Of a stretch of DNA of 64,000 nt, positions 1 to 10,850 are shown in pieces. This DNA is from Epiperipatus broadwayi. Lineage: Eukaryota; Onychophora; Udeonychophora; Euonychophora; Peripatidae. The notes below the pieces were generated by a model that did no database searches, was not told the origin of the DNA, and saw only the letters and a list, made by a program, of their open reading frames with translations. The stretch's first letter is position 1. Each line of letters begins with the position of its first letter. The stretch lies in contig JAQFVV010013285.1 of NCBI GenBank assembly GCA_028023455.1, positions 1-64,000 of the forward strand, in the 5' to 3' direction. The position numbers were made by a program, and so were the translations under genes.

Positions 1-1243
<1,243 letters not shown>

Positions 1244-1432
1244 GTAACTTTCATATAATATTAGAGTGTAGTGATATTATAGATGTGTTTATTATTATTA
1301 TTATTATTGTAATAAAGATTTGTTATTATGAATTTATATGCATGTCTTGTGTTTGATATTTCAAATATCTCCAGAATCTTTATCTAACACCTATATCTAG
1401 AACTAATATTAGACCACATTTAAATTTAAGTT

Positions 1433-1553
1433 ATTCATTTTTATATTGATTGATTTCATAGTTGATTTACATAATTCATTTTATATTGATTAATTACATA
1501 GTTCATTTGCATAATTCATTTTATGATTGATTTCCATGTTTCAGTTACATAAG
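1433..1553. repeat. Three-unit degenerate minisatellite, about 40-bp period
   Basis: Units begin near 1433, 1474 and 1514 with ATTCATTTTATATTGATT or a close variant, followed by a CATAGTTSATTTRCATA-like segment. The third unit is more diverged. No coding potential is visible. Confidence 0.75.
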
Positions 1554-4194
1554 TAATTTCCTTGATCAATTTTTATGATTAATGTCCATGGTTTATTTCC
1601 ATAGTTTACATTGGCAAAATGTAATAGATTTTTAAAGTACTAACTAAATTTGGGAAAACAGATGATATAAATTAGAATAATATGAGAGAAAATAGTCAAT
1701 TTAGGTTTATTAAATTTAGTCATTTGGTTCATTGCACTGTTGTGAATATTGGGAGCAGACATAAAATCTCTTTCCTGCTTTCGGTATTTAATGTGATCCC
1801 CACTGGCAAACTCACATTAAATTTCATTTAGCAAATTTTGTGATCATATCCATTGCAATGTATTCATTAACAATTACACCTCATTAGCAGATCAAGACCT
1901 TGAGAAAGAGTATTTTGATTATTAAATCTAAGAACTATCTTGGAAGTCAAGTAGCGTAAATATTAAAATGCGTGAAATATTATTATAATAAGGATCATGA
2001 ATTGATAGTTAGTTGGAAGACTTGTATGTGTGTTTGAGAGAAAAGGATTAAGAATTATCAGTTAAGAATATATAAAGAACATAACACAGACATTCAGTGT
2101 TATATAATTGTAACTATTGAGATTATAGATGCTGAGAATGAAAAATAAAGTAGTGGGATTAAATGGGAAGGATTTATTTATAACATTTCTTTATCCTATT
2201 TTAAATTATACAATAATTTTATATTATAAGCATAAGTTATGAGTTGTCTGCATCGATTACTAATTTATGTCCAGTCACGTATGAATTGAAAATGTATACA
2301 ACAGTGTCATAGTTACCACTCGAGATCATGTATTTATATTAAAGTTGTGGAAGAAAGTTGTCTCATTAGTATTCAGTTGGTAATAAGAATTTACCATGGA
2401 AAAATTTTCTTTATTGAGGGTAGGTTTGAAACCAAGACCACAATAAATTGAGTTGTATTTATCAACATTATATTTTTTTGAGAGACAGTTTAATTACTTT
2501 CTCCATTATCTTCTATAGTCATCAGCATGGATAATGATGATCTCTGGTGGGCATTACAATATCATAGTTGCAATTCGGCATCTGGGTATACTTAATCTTA
2601 TTCCTAATCTGATAAGACAAACACTCTAGACATTCTTGTTTGATCTCAATGTTAGACTCACTCGACTAGCTAATTGAATAAAATGAAATAAAATTGAGGC
2701 TACAATATATAGGAGCAAACATACTAACAAAAGATTGATTTTTTTTAATATTTTATTATACATCATTTTGTAAACTTTTTTTTTTTAAATTGCTTGTTTT
2801 TCCTATTAAACTTTATATTTTATAAAATCCAAGATGAAAAATGCAACCATTAATTGTCCAAAAATAATTAAAAAGATGGAAACATTATTGTTTTAATCTG
2901 GGAAAAAAAATTTTAATTAAAGTTTTTACTTAAAATAAAATGGGGATTAAGATTAACGATTGTACTTTTGTTATAAACATTTTGTCAAATCTAATGTCAA
3001 ATCTATTTCCAATCTGGAAATAGATTTGAATATATTTTTGGAATGTTCTCTAACTGTTGCATCTTTAAAAATCAATGGACAAAGAAATGTAAAATTTCTG
3101 TTAGATTAAAGATAATGTTTGAGCTAGAGATAAGAAATGGAAAGCATTCTTCAAATACCTGGGCAGGAGTATAAAATGACCAGATTTGAAATCACTAACA
3201 TATTAGTTACTATTGAGAGAACTCTGCAGTTAACTGAATCCAAGCTGGTTTGAAATGTAAGCATGGAAAACTCATTGCCTTTCTGACCCATGAGGGTCAT
3301 TTTCTGATACTGTAATATCCTGCTGCCCTGAAATAAAGTAAAAGTCCAACTAGAGAATTGTGGAATGCTAGATGGAAGCTTGCTGTCACATACAAACTGC
3401 TATGCATGAGCTGGACTTTTTAATATGGACTCTTAAGATGGTGCAAGGTAAATTATTTCAAACCGCCACCATTGAGAACTAAATCTAGCTTGCCTAACTA
3501 GTCTCAAACTCTACTATCAATTTCTCCTAATATATAATTTAATTTTGTAACTTTTCTAATGTGTAAATTGTTCTCAAATAATTTCTGTAAATTTAATTCT
3601 TTCTCATATGCTCTAACTTTCTTTAACTTTGGTGCAGTCATTTATTTATTACTTAATGTTATATGTCTATTTTAGTTATTAATATGCCAATCTCAAGCAG
3701 ACTGACAGGTTGAATTTTGTCAAATCTTTTCTTTCTTCTTTTAAATAAACCTTCATTAATTAAGGTTATTAATGTTCCCTCAAAATATAATGCATTTTTA
3801 ATTAATATGCTTCCAGTTTGTTTTTATGAATCAACATCTTGTTTGTTTTAGAATAAAAATTTATTCATTTAACTCTGGATTTTCTACCTGGGGTGAATCC
3901 AGAACTTAGGCTAGTTAACACTTAGAAACCTTATTTATTTTATAAATATTATTATTTAATTCTGAAATGATGACCAATTAGGTGTTTTCTATAAATGCTA
4001 GTTTTCTTTTATTTTTTCATACTCTTAAAATATCTTATACTTAAATATTCTTAGTTGTTATAAAATCCACTTAGATGGGATTGAATTATTTTAAATAGCA
4101 GAAAAGGGAAGGGGGTAAATCTTATTGTTTCTTTTTCTAAATAAAATCTTAACATATTAGGGGAATCTATCTCTCTTTATATATATATATATAT
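1554..4194. other. Gene-free AT-rich DNA
   Basis: No gene seen. It holds homopolymer A and T runs, one perfect hairpin (annotated separately at 2997-3029) and a short AT run at about 4174-4194 that abuts the next LTR-like unit. Confidence 0.5.
2997..3029. repeat. Perfect 15-bp hairpin with 3-nt loop
   Basis: Arms TCAAATCTATTTCCA and TGGAAATAGATTTGA are exact reverse complements separated by ATC. The arms are not simple AT repeats, so the match is unlikely to reflect base composition alone. A direct partial copy of the left arm (GTCAAATCTAATGTC) lies just upstream. Confidence 0.85.
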
Positions 4195-5592
4195 TGTAAC
4201 CAATTGGATTACATAGAACACACTAATATAGTGTGTGTGCATAAATGTATATATATATTGTACCATTTATTTACATATAAAGTACAAATTACTTTTTAAT
4301 ATTAAGTATGATAAAAAAGAGAAAGGAGAACGAACACGATCTTTATTTTTTTTTGTAACATAATGTTTTAAGAGAAAAAAACGTACAGTGAAAGTTTAAT
4401 TTTTCTTTTTTTTTAGAAATAAGTTAAATAAAATAAATTCAATGTTGGAAAGTGTATATTGGATCATTGATTAAAATAGCGAAAGGAAATTTCAAAAGGC
4501 GAAAGATTGCTATCAGAAACAACTTTCGGATGGTAATTAAAAATGGCCGAAATTCTTAGCGGAAAACAGACTTTGTAAAAAAGAAAAGGAGAAGAATGTA
4601 GAAGTTATAAAGTAGAACAAAGAAAAAGAAAGGACGTGCGCAGAGCTTCTAAAAAGAATCAAAGAGTATAAAAGGAGCGGACAGATTTGAAAAGGGGTCT
4701 TTTTTTTACCTGGGTGTTCCAATAGTGCTGAGCATTTGAAAGTGTTTCATATTCTTTTAATAAAAATGTGTTCACTTAGATACCAGCTGAAATCGGTCGC
4801 CATGAGTGAGTAGAACGATATCGCTTGCCGACACTTTCTCTCGGAACAAGTCACCTAGATCGTCCTCGTGCTACCTAAATTGGATCGGAGATTCGGACCT
4901 AAAACTAAAAGAAAAAAAACAGCTACTGCGGACTACTCTCTAACGGAATCGATCAATGACCTACTTAATGTTAACTTACCGGTAAGTAAATGTACATAAA
5001 TTATTTTTTACATAAAGCTTTATGAATAATGAACTGAATTGAAATGTTGTCCCATAAAATTTTCTTGGATCAGAAGATTCACGAACTGAGAAAGGAACCA
5101 AAATGTCGCGACAGAAAATCAGACTAATGAATTAATACTCCAATATTCGACACAGATTCATGAATTCATATGCACAATCTTTTCCAACATTGTAATTTCT
5201 ATCATAATCATAATTATTGAATGTTTGACGAATTATAATAAATCATTATTATTAACTTCACTTTCATTGTACGTGTCAAAAATTAATACTATTCTATGTA
5301 ATTTTTTTTTTAGTTATTTAATTTAGATCGTATAATTATTACCTTACGGACTACAATATTTGACGCAGTCTCAGTGGGTCTAACGATCCTGGCGCCCTCA
5401 AGTAGAAATTAAAAACTGGCTCTGCTCACGATTGTACTTGGTAATAATTCTAGGCCGAAGTTGATCAGGAAAAATAGCTGTGTGTAGAATTAAAATAAAA
5501 CTTTTTTTTATTATTTTGATACAGTTTGATCAACACACGCTCAAATATAAATTTGAGGCGTATAAGGGCCTTGTAATACGAAAAACGTTACA
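4195..5592 (+). mobile_element. Solo-LTR-like unit (family E)
   Basis: Starts with TGTAACC directly after a TA run and ends with GTTACA directly before an ATATATAT run, so it has inverted TG...CA termini and matching AT flanks. Inside are a TATA box (4667), an AATAAA-like signal near 4760 and a primer-binding-site-like TGGCGCCC at 5390, about 200 bp before the end. The middle (4700-5000) is much less AT-rich than its surroundings. A second TA-run/TGTACC start at about 4258 hints at nesting. No second copy lies in the window, so 'solo LTR' is inferred from the ends and promoter signals. Confidence 0.55.
4667..4675 (+). promoter_or_regulatory. TATA box of LTR-like unit E
   Basis: TATAAAAGG about 470 bp inside the unit and about 85 bp upstream of an AATAAA-type signal. 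This is the usual U3-R spacing of an LTR. It matches the TATA position in the A-family LTRs (471 bp from the LTR start). Confidence 0.55.
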
Positions 5593-5600
5593 ATATATAT

Positions 5601-5689
5601 TGTAACAAAATTAAAGTAGCTCAAAAGAAATATTATTAAAATATTAAAGAGAAATTCATATACAATTGAATTTCGTTAATTTTGTTACT
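5601..5689. mobile_element. Tiny foldback (MITE-like) element
   Basis: Terminal inverted repeats GTAACAAAATTAA (5602-5614) and TTAATTTTGTTAC (5676-5688) are exact complements. A second nested inverted pair (GAAATTC/GAATTTC) lies between them. ATATATAT precedes it and TATATATATATA follows. The ends are TGTAAC/GTTACT, like the LTR families here, so it may be a miniature derived from an LTR end rather than a DNA-transposon MITE. Confidence 0.6.
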
Positions 5690-7559
5690 ATATATATATA
5701 TAAAGTTGAAAGGAAACCTAGAAATAAACATTGACAAAAATTATAGTAGATATTCTCTACATTCATTGAAATAAAAAAAAATAGTAAATAAAGAGTTAAA
5801 TAACTCTGGGCTTAAAGTAAAATTTAATTGTAAAAAAAGTATTTTAAAAAGGTGTGATAAATAATATTTGTAATTCTGATTTTGAAATTAACAAAAAAAA
5901 AGCAAGCATATTATTTAAACTCTTTTAATTAATACTTGTATAAAATATCTTTTTTAATTAATGCTTGTTTGCATTTTTACTATGTAGTTAAAAATCTTTG
6001 TAGATTAAAAATTCTAAAGGATTCTCACACCTTTGGTCAAATTTCAAAGATTAAATTAAAAACATGAAAATCACATTTTGATAAAAATTTCCAGCTTGTT
6101 TTCAAATGGATAAAAGTTAATTGAAAACAGCCACTGTGTTTTTGTCTCCTGACCTACCCAAGGTTATAAAAGACTGATAAAAAAATAGTTAGTTTGGATT
6201 GTAGTTTTTTGTAAGAGCTGAACAGAACAGATTGGTTACTAGAAAATTTTAAGTGGCAGTAACTAACTGACCAAAATTGGTAGCTGCAGTTTGTTTTTAG
6301 CTGTAGCAGAGAGTTGGAAGAATAGCCACCATGAACTGATGTAGCTGAAGGCAGGATAATAGATCGAGGACTACTATTATTTTTTGCAGGAGTTTTGATT
6401 TACTTGAAGCTGGGTCACTTCTGAAGCAATAGCTTAAAAAAGGAACAAAATAGCTAGCAGTGCTATACAGAGGTCCTATGAGGATTTAAGGGAGGACAGT
6501 CCAGTAGCTGCTTTATAGTTTATTGCAGAGTTTTTATTCATGAAGCCAGGGTCACTTCTAATGGATCAACTAGCTGCTTAAATATGTTCTAGAAGACAGC
6601 TTGACAATTGCTTGGATTACAAAAGTAAGCTCATGGTGTGCCAACTAATTACTTGAATACTTTTCCCTGATGATGACAACAAGCCTGGAATTATATTTTT
6701 TCTGATGGACTAAAGACCAAGCTTAACAAAAGAAAGCATGAAGAAATTGATGTACTTATGCAACTGTTTATCTATACACACAGGGAACCACAGATAAACA
6801 CATTGCATGTATCTACAATGAGTTATTTTATTTTACCATTCCTTAAAATGACTTTTAAGATTATAAATTAATAATTTAAAGTTAACACAAACAAATAACT
6901 TTTGCTTGAGTTGAAATCTAACAGCAGTTATATATAATAATGAAATTTTAAATAATTTCTTTGGTCTGAAGTGACAGATATATAAAACAATTTTATTTTT
7001 CATTTATTAAGAAAAAAGAGACAATTTATAAATTAGAGACCTTGATAATTAATCAAAAAGTACCTGTCAAACAAAAGTTGTCTTTATTTAGTTTGATAAA
7101 AAAAGAACTTATAAACTGAAACTAAATTGTAAATTATATCTATATTTTGTTTATACACACATATATGTGTGAAATTTATGTGATTTCCAAATGAATTATG
7201 AAAAAAAAATTATTGTAACAAGTTGAAATAGACAAAAGTCAGTGTGCTTATATACACACACACTCATATATGTAAAATTTTAATATTTTTTTTATTAAAT
7301 GTCAATTAATTTATTGAATATTCATTATATATTATAAATCACATGTCTGTGTGCACATATATGTTAATCATTGTAACAATTTGAATTTTAAATAGTAATT
7401 ATGTAAATTGATGGAATAACATGAATTTTGTAGTAATCTTATAAATTACAGTGTGATGACTTTATTATTGTGTATCATTCAAAATAAAAACCCTTAACCT
7501 ATAATTTATGAGCTTAAATACCATTTTTATTGTTATTATTAAACTTATTTAATTGTTAA
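5690..7559. other. LTR-like non-coding repeat DNA (family F) and gene-free DNA
   Basis: No coding region found. A TATA box at 6165 followed by a less AT-rich transcribed-looking stretch (6200-6700) suggests an LTR promoter region. Within it about 128 bp is repeated in diverged form: a GAAGC-GGGTCACTTCT block near 6409 recurs near 6541. The outer limits are not clear. Confidence 0.4.
6165..6172 (+). promoter_or_regulatory. Candidate TATA box
   Basis: TATAAAAG preceded by a CCTACCCAAGGT stretch and followed by about 500 bp of more balanced composition. It resembles the U3-R junctions of the other LTR-like units. No transcript evidence is available. Confidence 0.35.
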
Positions 7560-8060
7560 AATTGTTGTCATCATCTCTTGGTCACATACAGTAATAGAGC
7601 TTGTGTTCTCTGAGCTAGTTTCATGCATGGGATGAATATGTAAATGGGGATGTATACTTAGTGCTTTGGGGCATCCAGAGATGATCAATCATCATCCTGG
7701 TTGGTGCAAAAGAGGATACTCTTTAAAGCCCATGCACTATGTTTTTTTAATTTAGTCTTATTAGAAGTTAAGTTTATAGTTGGCCAGTACAAGTGGCCAG
7801 AACATTGATGATGATCAGCACATTTAAATATCCCAGCATTATTGTTTTCATTTCTTATTATTGTGTATTTTTAATGGATGGGCACTAAGCTGGTGCATCC
7901 AAGTTATGTTTATATAATTGCCCAAGCTGGCAAAGGCTCAATAGTTAGCCTGGTCTACAGAAGACCCATTTCTGATCCAGTCACAAGGTTGACTGTTGAT
8001 TTGTATTTTTTATTATTCAAATCCAGCCACAAGATGTACTGTTGATTTTATTCTGATTTA
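7560..8060 (-). repeat. Family C repeat fragment, inverted relative to 55300-55700
   Basis: Several blocks match the reverse complement of 55300-55700: TAGCCTGGTCTACAG (near 7947), AAGTGGCCAGA with downstream GATGAT and CAGCATTRTT blocks (near 7790-7845), and CATCCAGNNGATGAT (near 7672). It is therefore a diverged copy of the same long non-coding repeat. No open frame is conserved between the copies. Confidence 0.65.
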
Positions 8061-8244
8061 TTGTACTAATTTCTTTATTCCCATAACTGATGATGAATGG
8101 TATTTGAATTATACTTACTTTTACTTTATAATGCTGGTTGATATATGATTAATGTATATTTTAGTTGCTCTTCTGAGTTAGCTGGCTGATCTCTCAATGT
8201 TCACAGAGAGTTTTTAATCTCATTACTTATATATACTTTTCAAA

Positions 8245-9304
8245 CTATTGATTTTGTATAGGTGAACCAACTCCACTTACAATCGGACTCAATGGAATAT
8301 CTGGCTTGTGAATTTTTGGTAAACCATATAATTTTGGATAAAAAGAAGATTTTTCCTTGGGAGTAAGCTGTACCTTTGTTTCTAAATCTAGATCAGTAGA
8401 ATAAATTAATGTTTTCGTTTTCTTTTCAAGATAAGTCATAGTATCTCTATAAATTTTTTTATAAATATTATCATTTAATAAATCATGTATTTTTTTTAAA
8501 TAATCAGCCTTATTTAAAATTTCTGTAGTATTACCCTTATCTGCCGGAAGAAGAGTAATAGATTTGTCATTTTTTAATGCAAACAAGGCTCTTCTTTCAT
8601 TAATTGATAAATTAGTTTTAGGTGGTTTTGCTTTATTAAAAATATCGTATATATTTTTCCTCTCACTATATCTGCATCCCCGCAAGGTATTTTTGATAAA
8701 CTACTTTCCACTCCTCAAAAGGTAATTTTGTTGGTGTTATTGCAAAATTAAAACCTTTATTTAAAACTTTTAGTTCAAAGTCTGATAATTTTCTATCAGA
8801 CAAATCCTTTACAGCGTGCACACTTCCTCGTTCAGACAAAGACAATGCTAGCATTTCCTGTTTATTTTTAAGTAGTTTGTTAAATTTATTCTTTTGCCTT
8901 CGAAATTTAAAATCATTTTCTTTAGTCACTCTAAAATAAACGATCTTATCACAAATTGACCATAATGTTGGATGAAAAGTATTACTTAATAAAAGGCAGA
9001 GTTGTAACAATTTTTTATCTAAAAAGTCTAACTTTTTTCTTGTATTTCTAATAAAAGAAGTTAAAATATCAAAACTTGCCTTATTCAAAACTGCGTCAAT
9101 TTTCTTCATATGCGTATGGAAAGAAATTTTACAACAGCTAGGATAAAGTCCATTTCTTTTACAGTTGAGTAAAAATTGAAGATCACAAACAGCTTTAATT
9201 TTCTTCACACACATTCTTTCAAAAAACCTCCATTCTGTAAACCAATCTTTCCCGTAAAGATGAATAATGTTAATTCTAATATTTTCATGGATAAAAGATG
9301 TCAT
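8245..9304 (-). pseudogene. Penelope-like element, N-terminal half of the reverse transcriptase (inverted)
   Basis: Minus-strand reading covers the region upstream of the reverse transcriptase fingers and the first fingers motifs of a Penelope-like element. The first ATG is at 9304 (MTSFIHENIR); an earlier GTG start is not needed. Visible family motifs are LNKGFNF with a following TPTKLP, SITLLPADKGN and YGLPKIHKP. The reading frame shifts once near 8680. Coding stops at about 8245, just after the SPIVSGVGSP motif that precedes the catalytic palm in the family. The palm continues on the opposite strand from about 9328, so the two halves lie head to head. Identification is firm; the gene is broken by the inversion and the frameshift. 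Confidence 0.9.
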
Positions 9305-9321
9305 ATTATTATTACTTTGCG
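9268..9321 (-). repeat. Penelope pseudo-LTR-like repeat, 5' copy
   Basis: Its reverse complement matches 10795-10850 with two substitutions and a 2-bp indel across about 54 bp. In the minus-strand half it sits at the very start of the element and contains the first Met codon. Partial terminal repeats of this sort are a known trait of Penelope-like elements. Confidence 0.85.
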
Positions 9322-9327
9322 AGATCA

Positions 9328-10732
9328 CCTACACAGACACTAGCTCATTTTTTGACTTCTTTTTTACAGCCGCATTTAACAACGATTTCATCATATGTTA
9401 AAGATGCTAATCATTTTCTTGAGCTTATCCAGGATATTAAATTGACTAAGAATGATATTTTGGTAAGTTTTGACATTGCTTCACTTTTTACTAGTGTACC
9501 TGTAAATGAAGTGATTCAAGTTTTAAAAAATATTCAGTTGCCTAATTTTGCTGTGGTTTTGATTGAACACTGCTTATCGAATACACTTTTTGTTTTTGAT
9601 GGGCAGATGTATAAACAAACATCAGGTCTAGCTATGGGTTCACCAATTTCTCCAGCATTAGCTTCTATTTTTATGGGGATTTGGAAAATAAAATTTTGAC
9701 TTTAGCAGTTAAAAAACCATCTATATGGCTGAGGTATGTTGATGATACCTTTGTTATTTGGCCTCATGGCAAGCATGCTCTTGATGACTTTTTTAATTTT
9801 TTAAACTCTTTTCACAACAATATTAAATTTACCATGGAAATAGAAAATAATAATCAATTACATTTTTAGATGTTTTGATTGGAAGAAAGGAAGATGGTTC
9901 TTTATCCCATGGTATATATAAAAAACCAACACACACTGGGAGATATCTGCATTTTTCCTCTCATCACCATCCTGCACAACTATTTTCAGTAGCAAAGACA
10001 TTATTGGATAGAACAAAGAGACTTTTTGATGATAGTCATTTTCACCAGGACCTTTTTGCTACTAATAAAATGCTTCTTCATAACGGTTTTAATTACAACA
10101 TTATTAATAGGGCTTATACATATCAAAAGAAAAAAGATTTTGATACATCAAAAATTAAGACAATTTTGCCATATATAAAAGGAGTAACTGATAGAAGTGG
10201 TAACATTTTAAAAAATAATAATATTCACACAATTTACACTACTTATAAAAAAATTAGTGAAATATTTCCACTTCCTAAAGATAACATTGCTTTGGAGTGT
10301 CATGGGGTATATGAAATTCCATGTAGGGTCTGTCCACATACATATATAGGATAGTCTAATCGTAAAATAAATATTAGAAAGAAAGAACACATTCTGGCAG
10401 TGAGAGAAAAATCCAATTCATCAGCTATTTATTCTCATATAAAATTAACAAATCATGATATCAATTTTGAAAAAACAAATATTTTAGCAAAAATTGAACA
10501 ATATGACCAGAGATTGCTAAGAGAAGCTATCGAGATTTTTAAAAGGCCCAAGAGCATAAATGAAAGGTGTGAATTAAAGAAGATTAACAACATTTGGAAG
10601 AAGCTATTGGAAGAGAAAATAAATTTTAAAACTTCTCAACCAATAGAATTTAAATATGAGGAGAAAGAAAATGATAAAAATGATTTTAAATCTCACATGC
10701 ATTCTTATGATTTGAGAAAGAGGACGCTCTGA
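9328..10732 (+). pseudogene. Penelope-like element, reverse transcriptase palm plus GIY-YIG endonuclease
   Basis: The plus strand encodes the catalytic half. Motif A is SFDIASLFTSVP, motif B is SGLAMGSPISP (about 9629-9660) and motif C is RYVDD (about 9732). A linker follows, then a GIY-YIG domain: GVYEI near 10306, TYIG near 10340, RKKEH near 10380 and REAIEI near 10520, with the arginine and glutamate expected for catalysis. The C-terminus is lysine-rich. Frame changes near 9676 and 9867 and a TAG at 10352 inactivate it. The stop at 10730 lies in the core of a hammerhead-like motif. In the family this protein reverse-transcribes its own RNA at a nicked target. Confidence 0.93.
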
Positions 10733-10765
10733 GGAAGGTACTTGATATTGTACTGAAACATCAGC
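10726..10765 (+). ncRNA. Hammerhead-ribozyme-like motif in Penelope 3' end
   Basis: CTGAGGA (10729-10735), a stem-loop in which GGTAC (10737-10741) pairs with GTACT (10750-10754), then GAAAC (10755-10759) and ATC with predicted cleavage after 10762. Stem I can form between GCT (10726-10728) and AGC (10763-10765). Hammerhead motifs in Penelope-like elements are established in the literature. Here the ORF stop codon overlaps the core. One unpaired A follows the CTGAGGA core, so activity is uncertain. Confidence 0.65.
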
Positions 10766-10794
10766 AATTAGCTTTTTCACTACACGGAATATCC

Positions 10795-10850
10795 CGCAAA
10801 TAGTAATAATAATATGACATCATTTATCCGTGAAAATATTAGAATTAACA
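10795..10850 (+). repeat. Penelope pseudo-LTR-like repeat, 3' copy
   Basis: Direct counterpart of the 9268-9321 repeat and the last recognisable sequence of the element. It runs straight into a TA run (10851-10862). It starts 33 bp downstream of the predicted hammerhead cleavage site. Confidence 0.85.

Noticed and set aside
6660-6690. Hammerhead core (CTGATGA) in the family F region
   Set aside because: No GAAAC box or pairing stem follows at a suitable distance.
10208-10390. Minus-strand open frame within the Penelope element
   Set aside because: Antisense of the GIY-YIG region.
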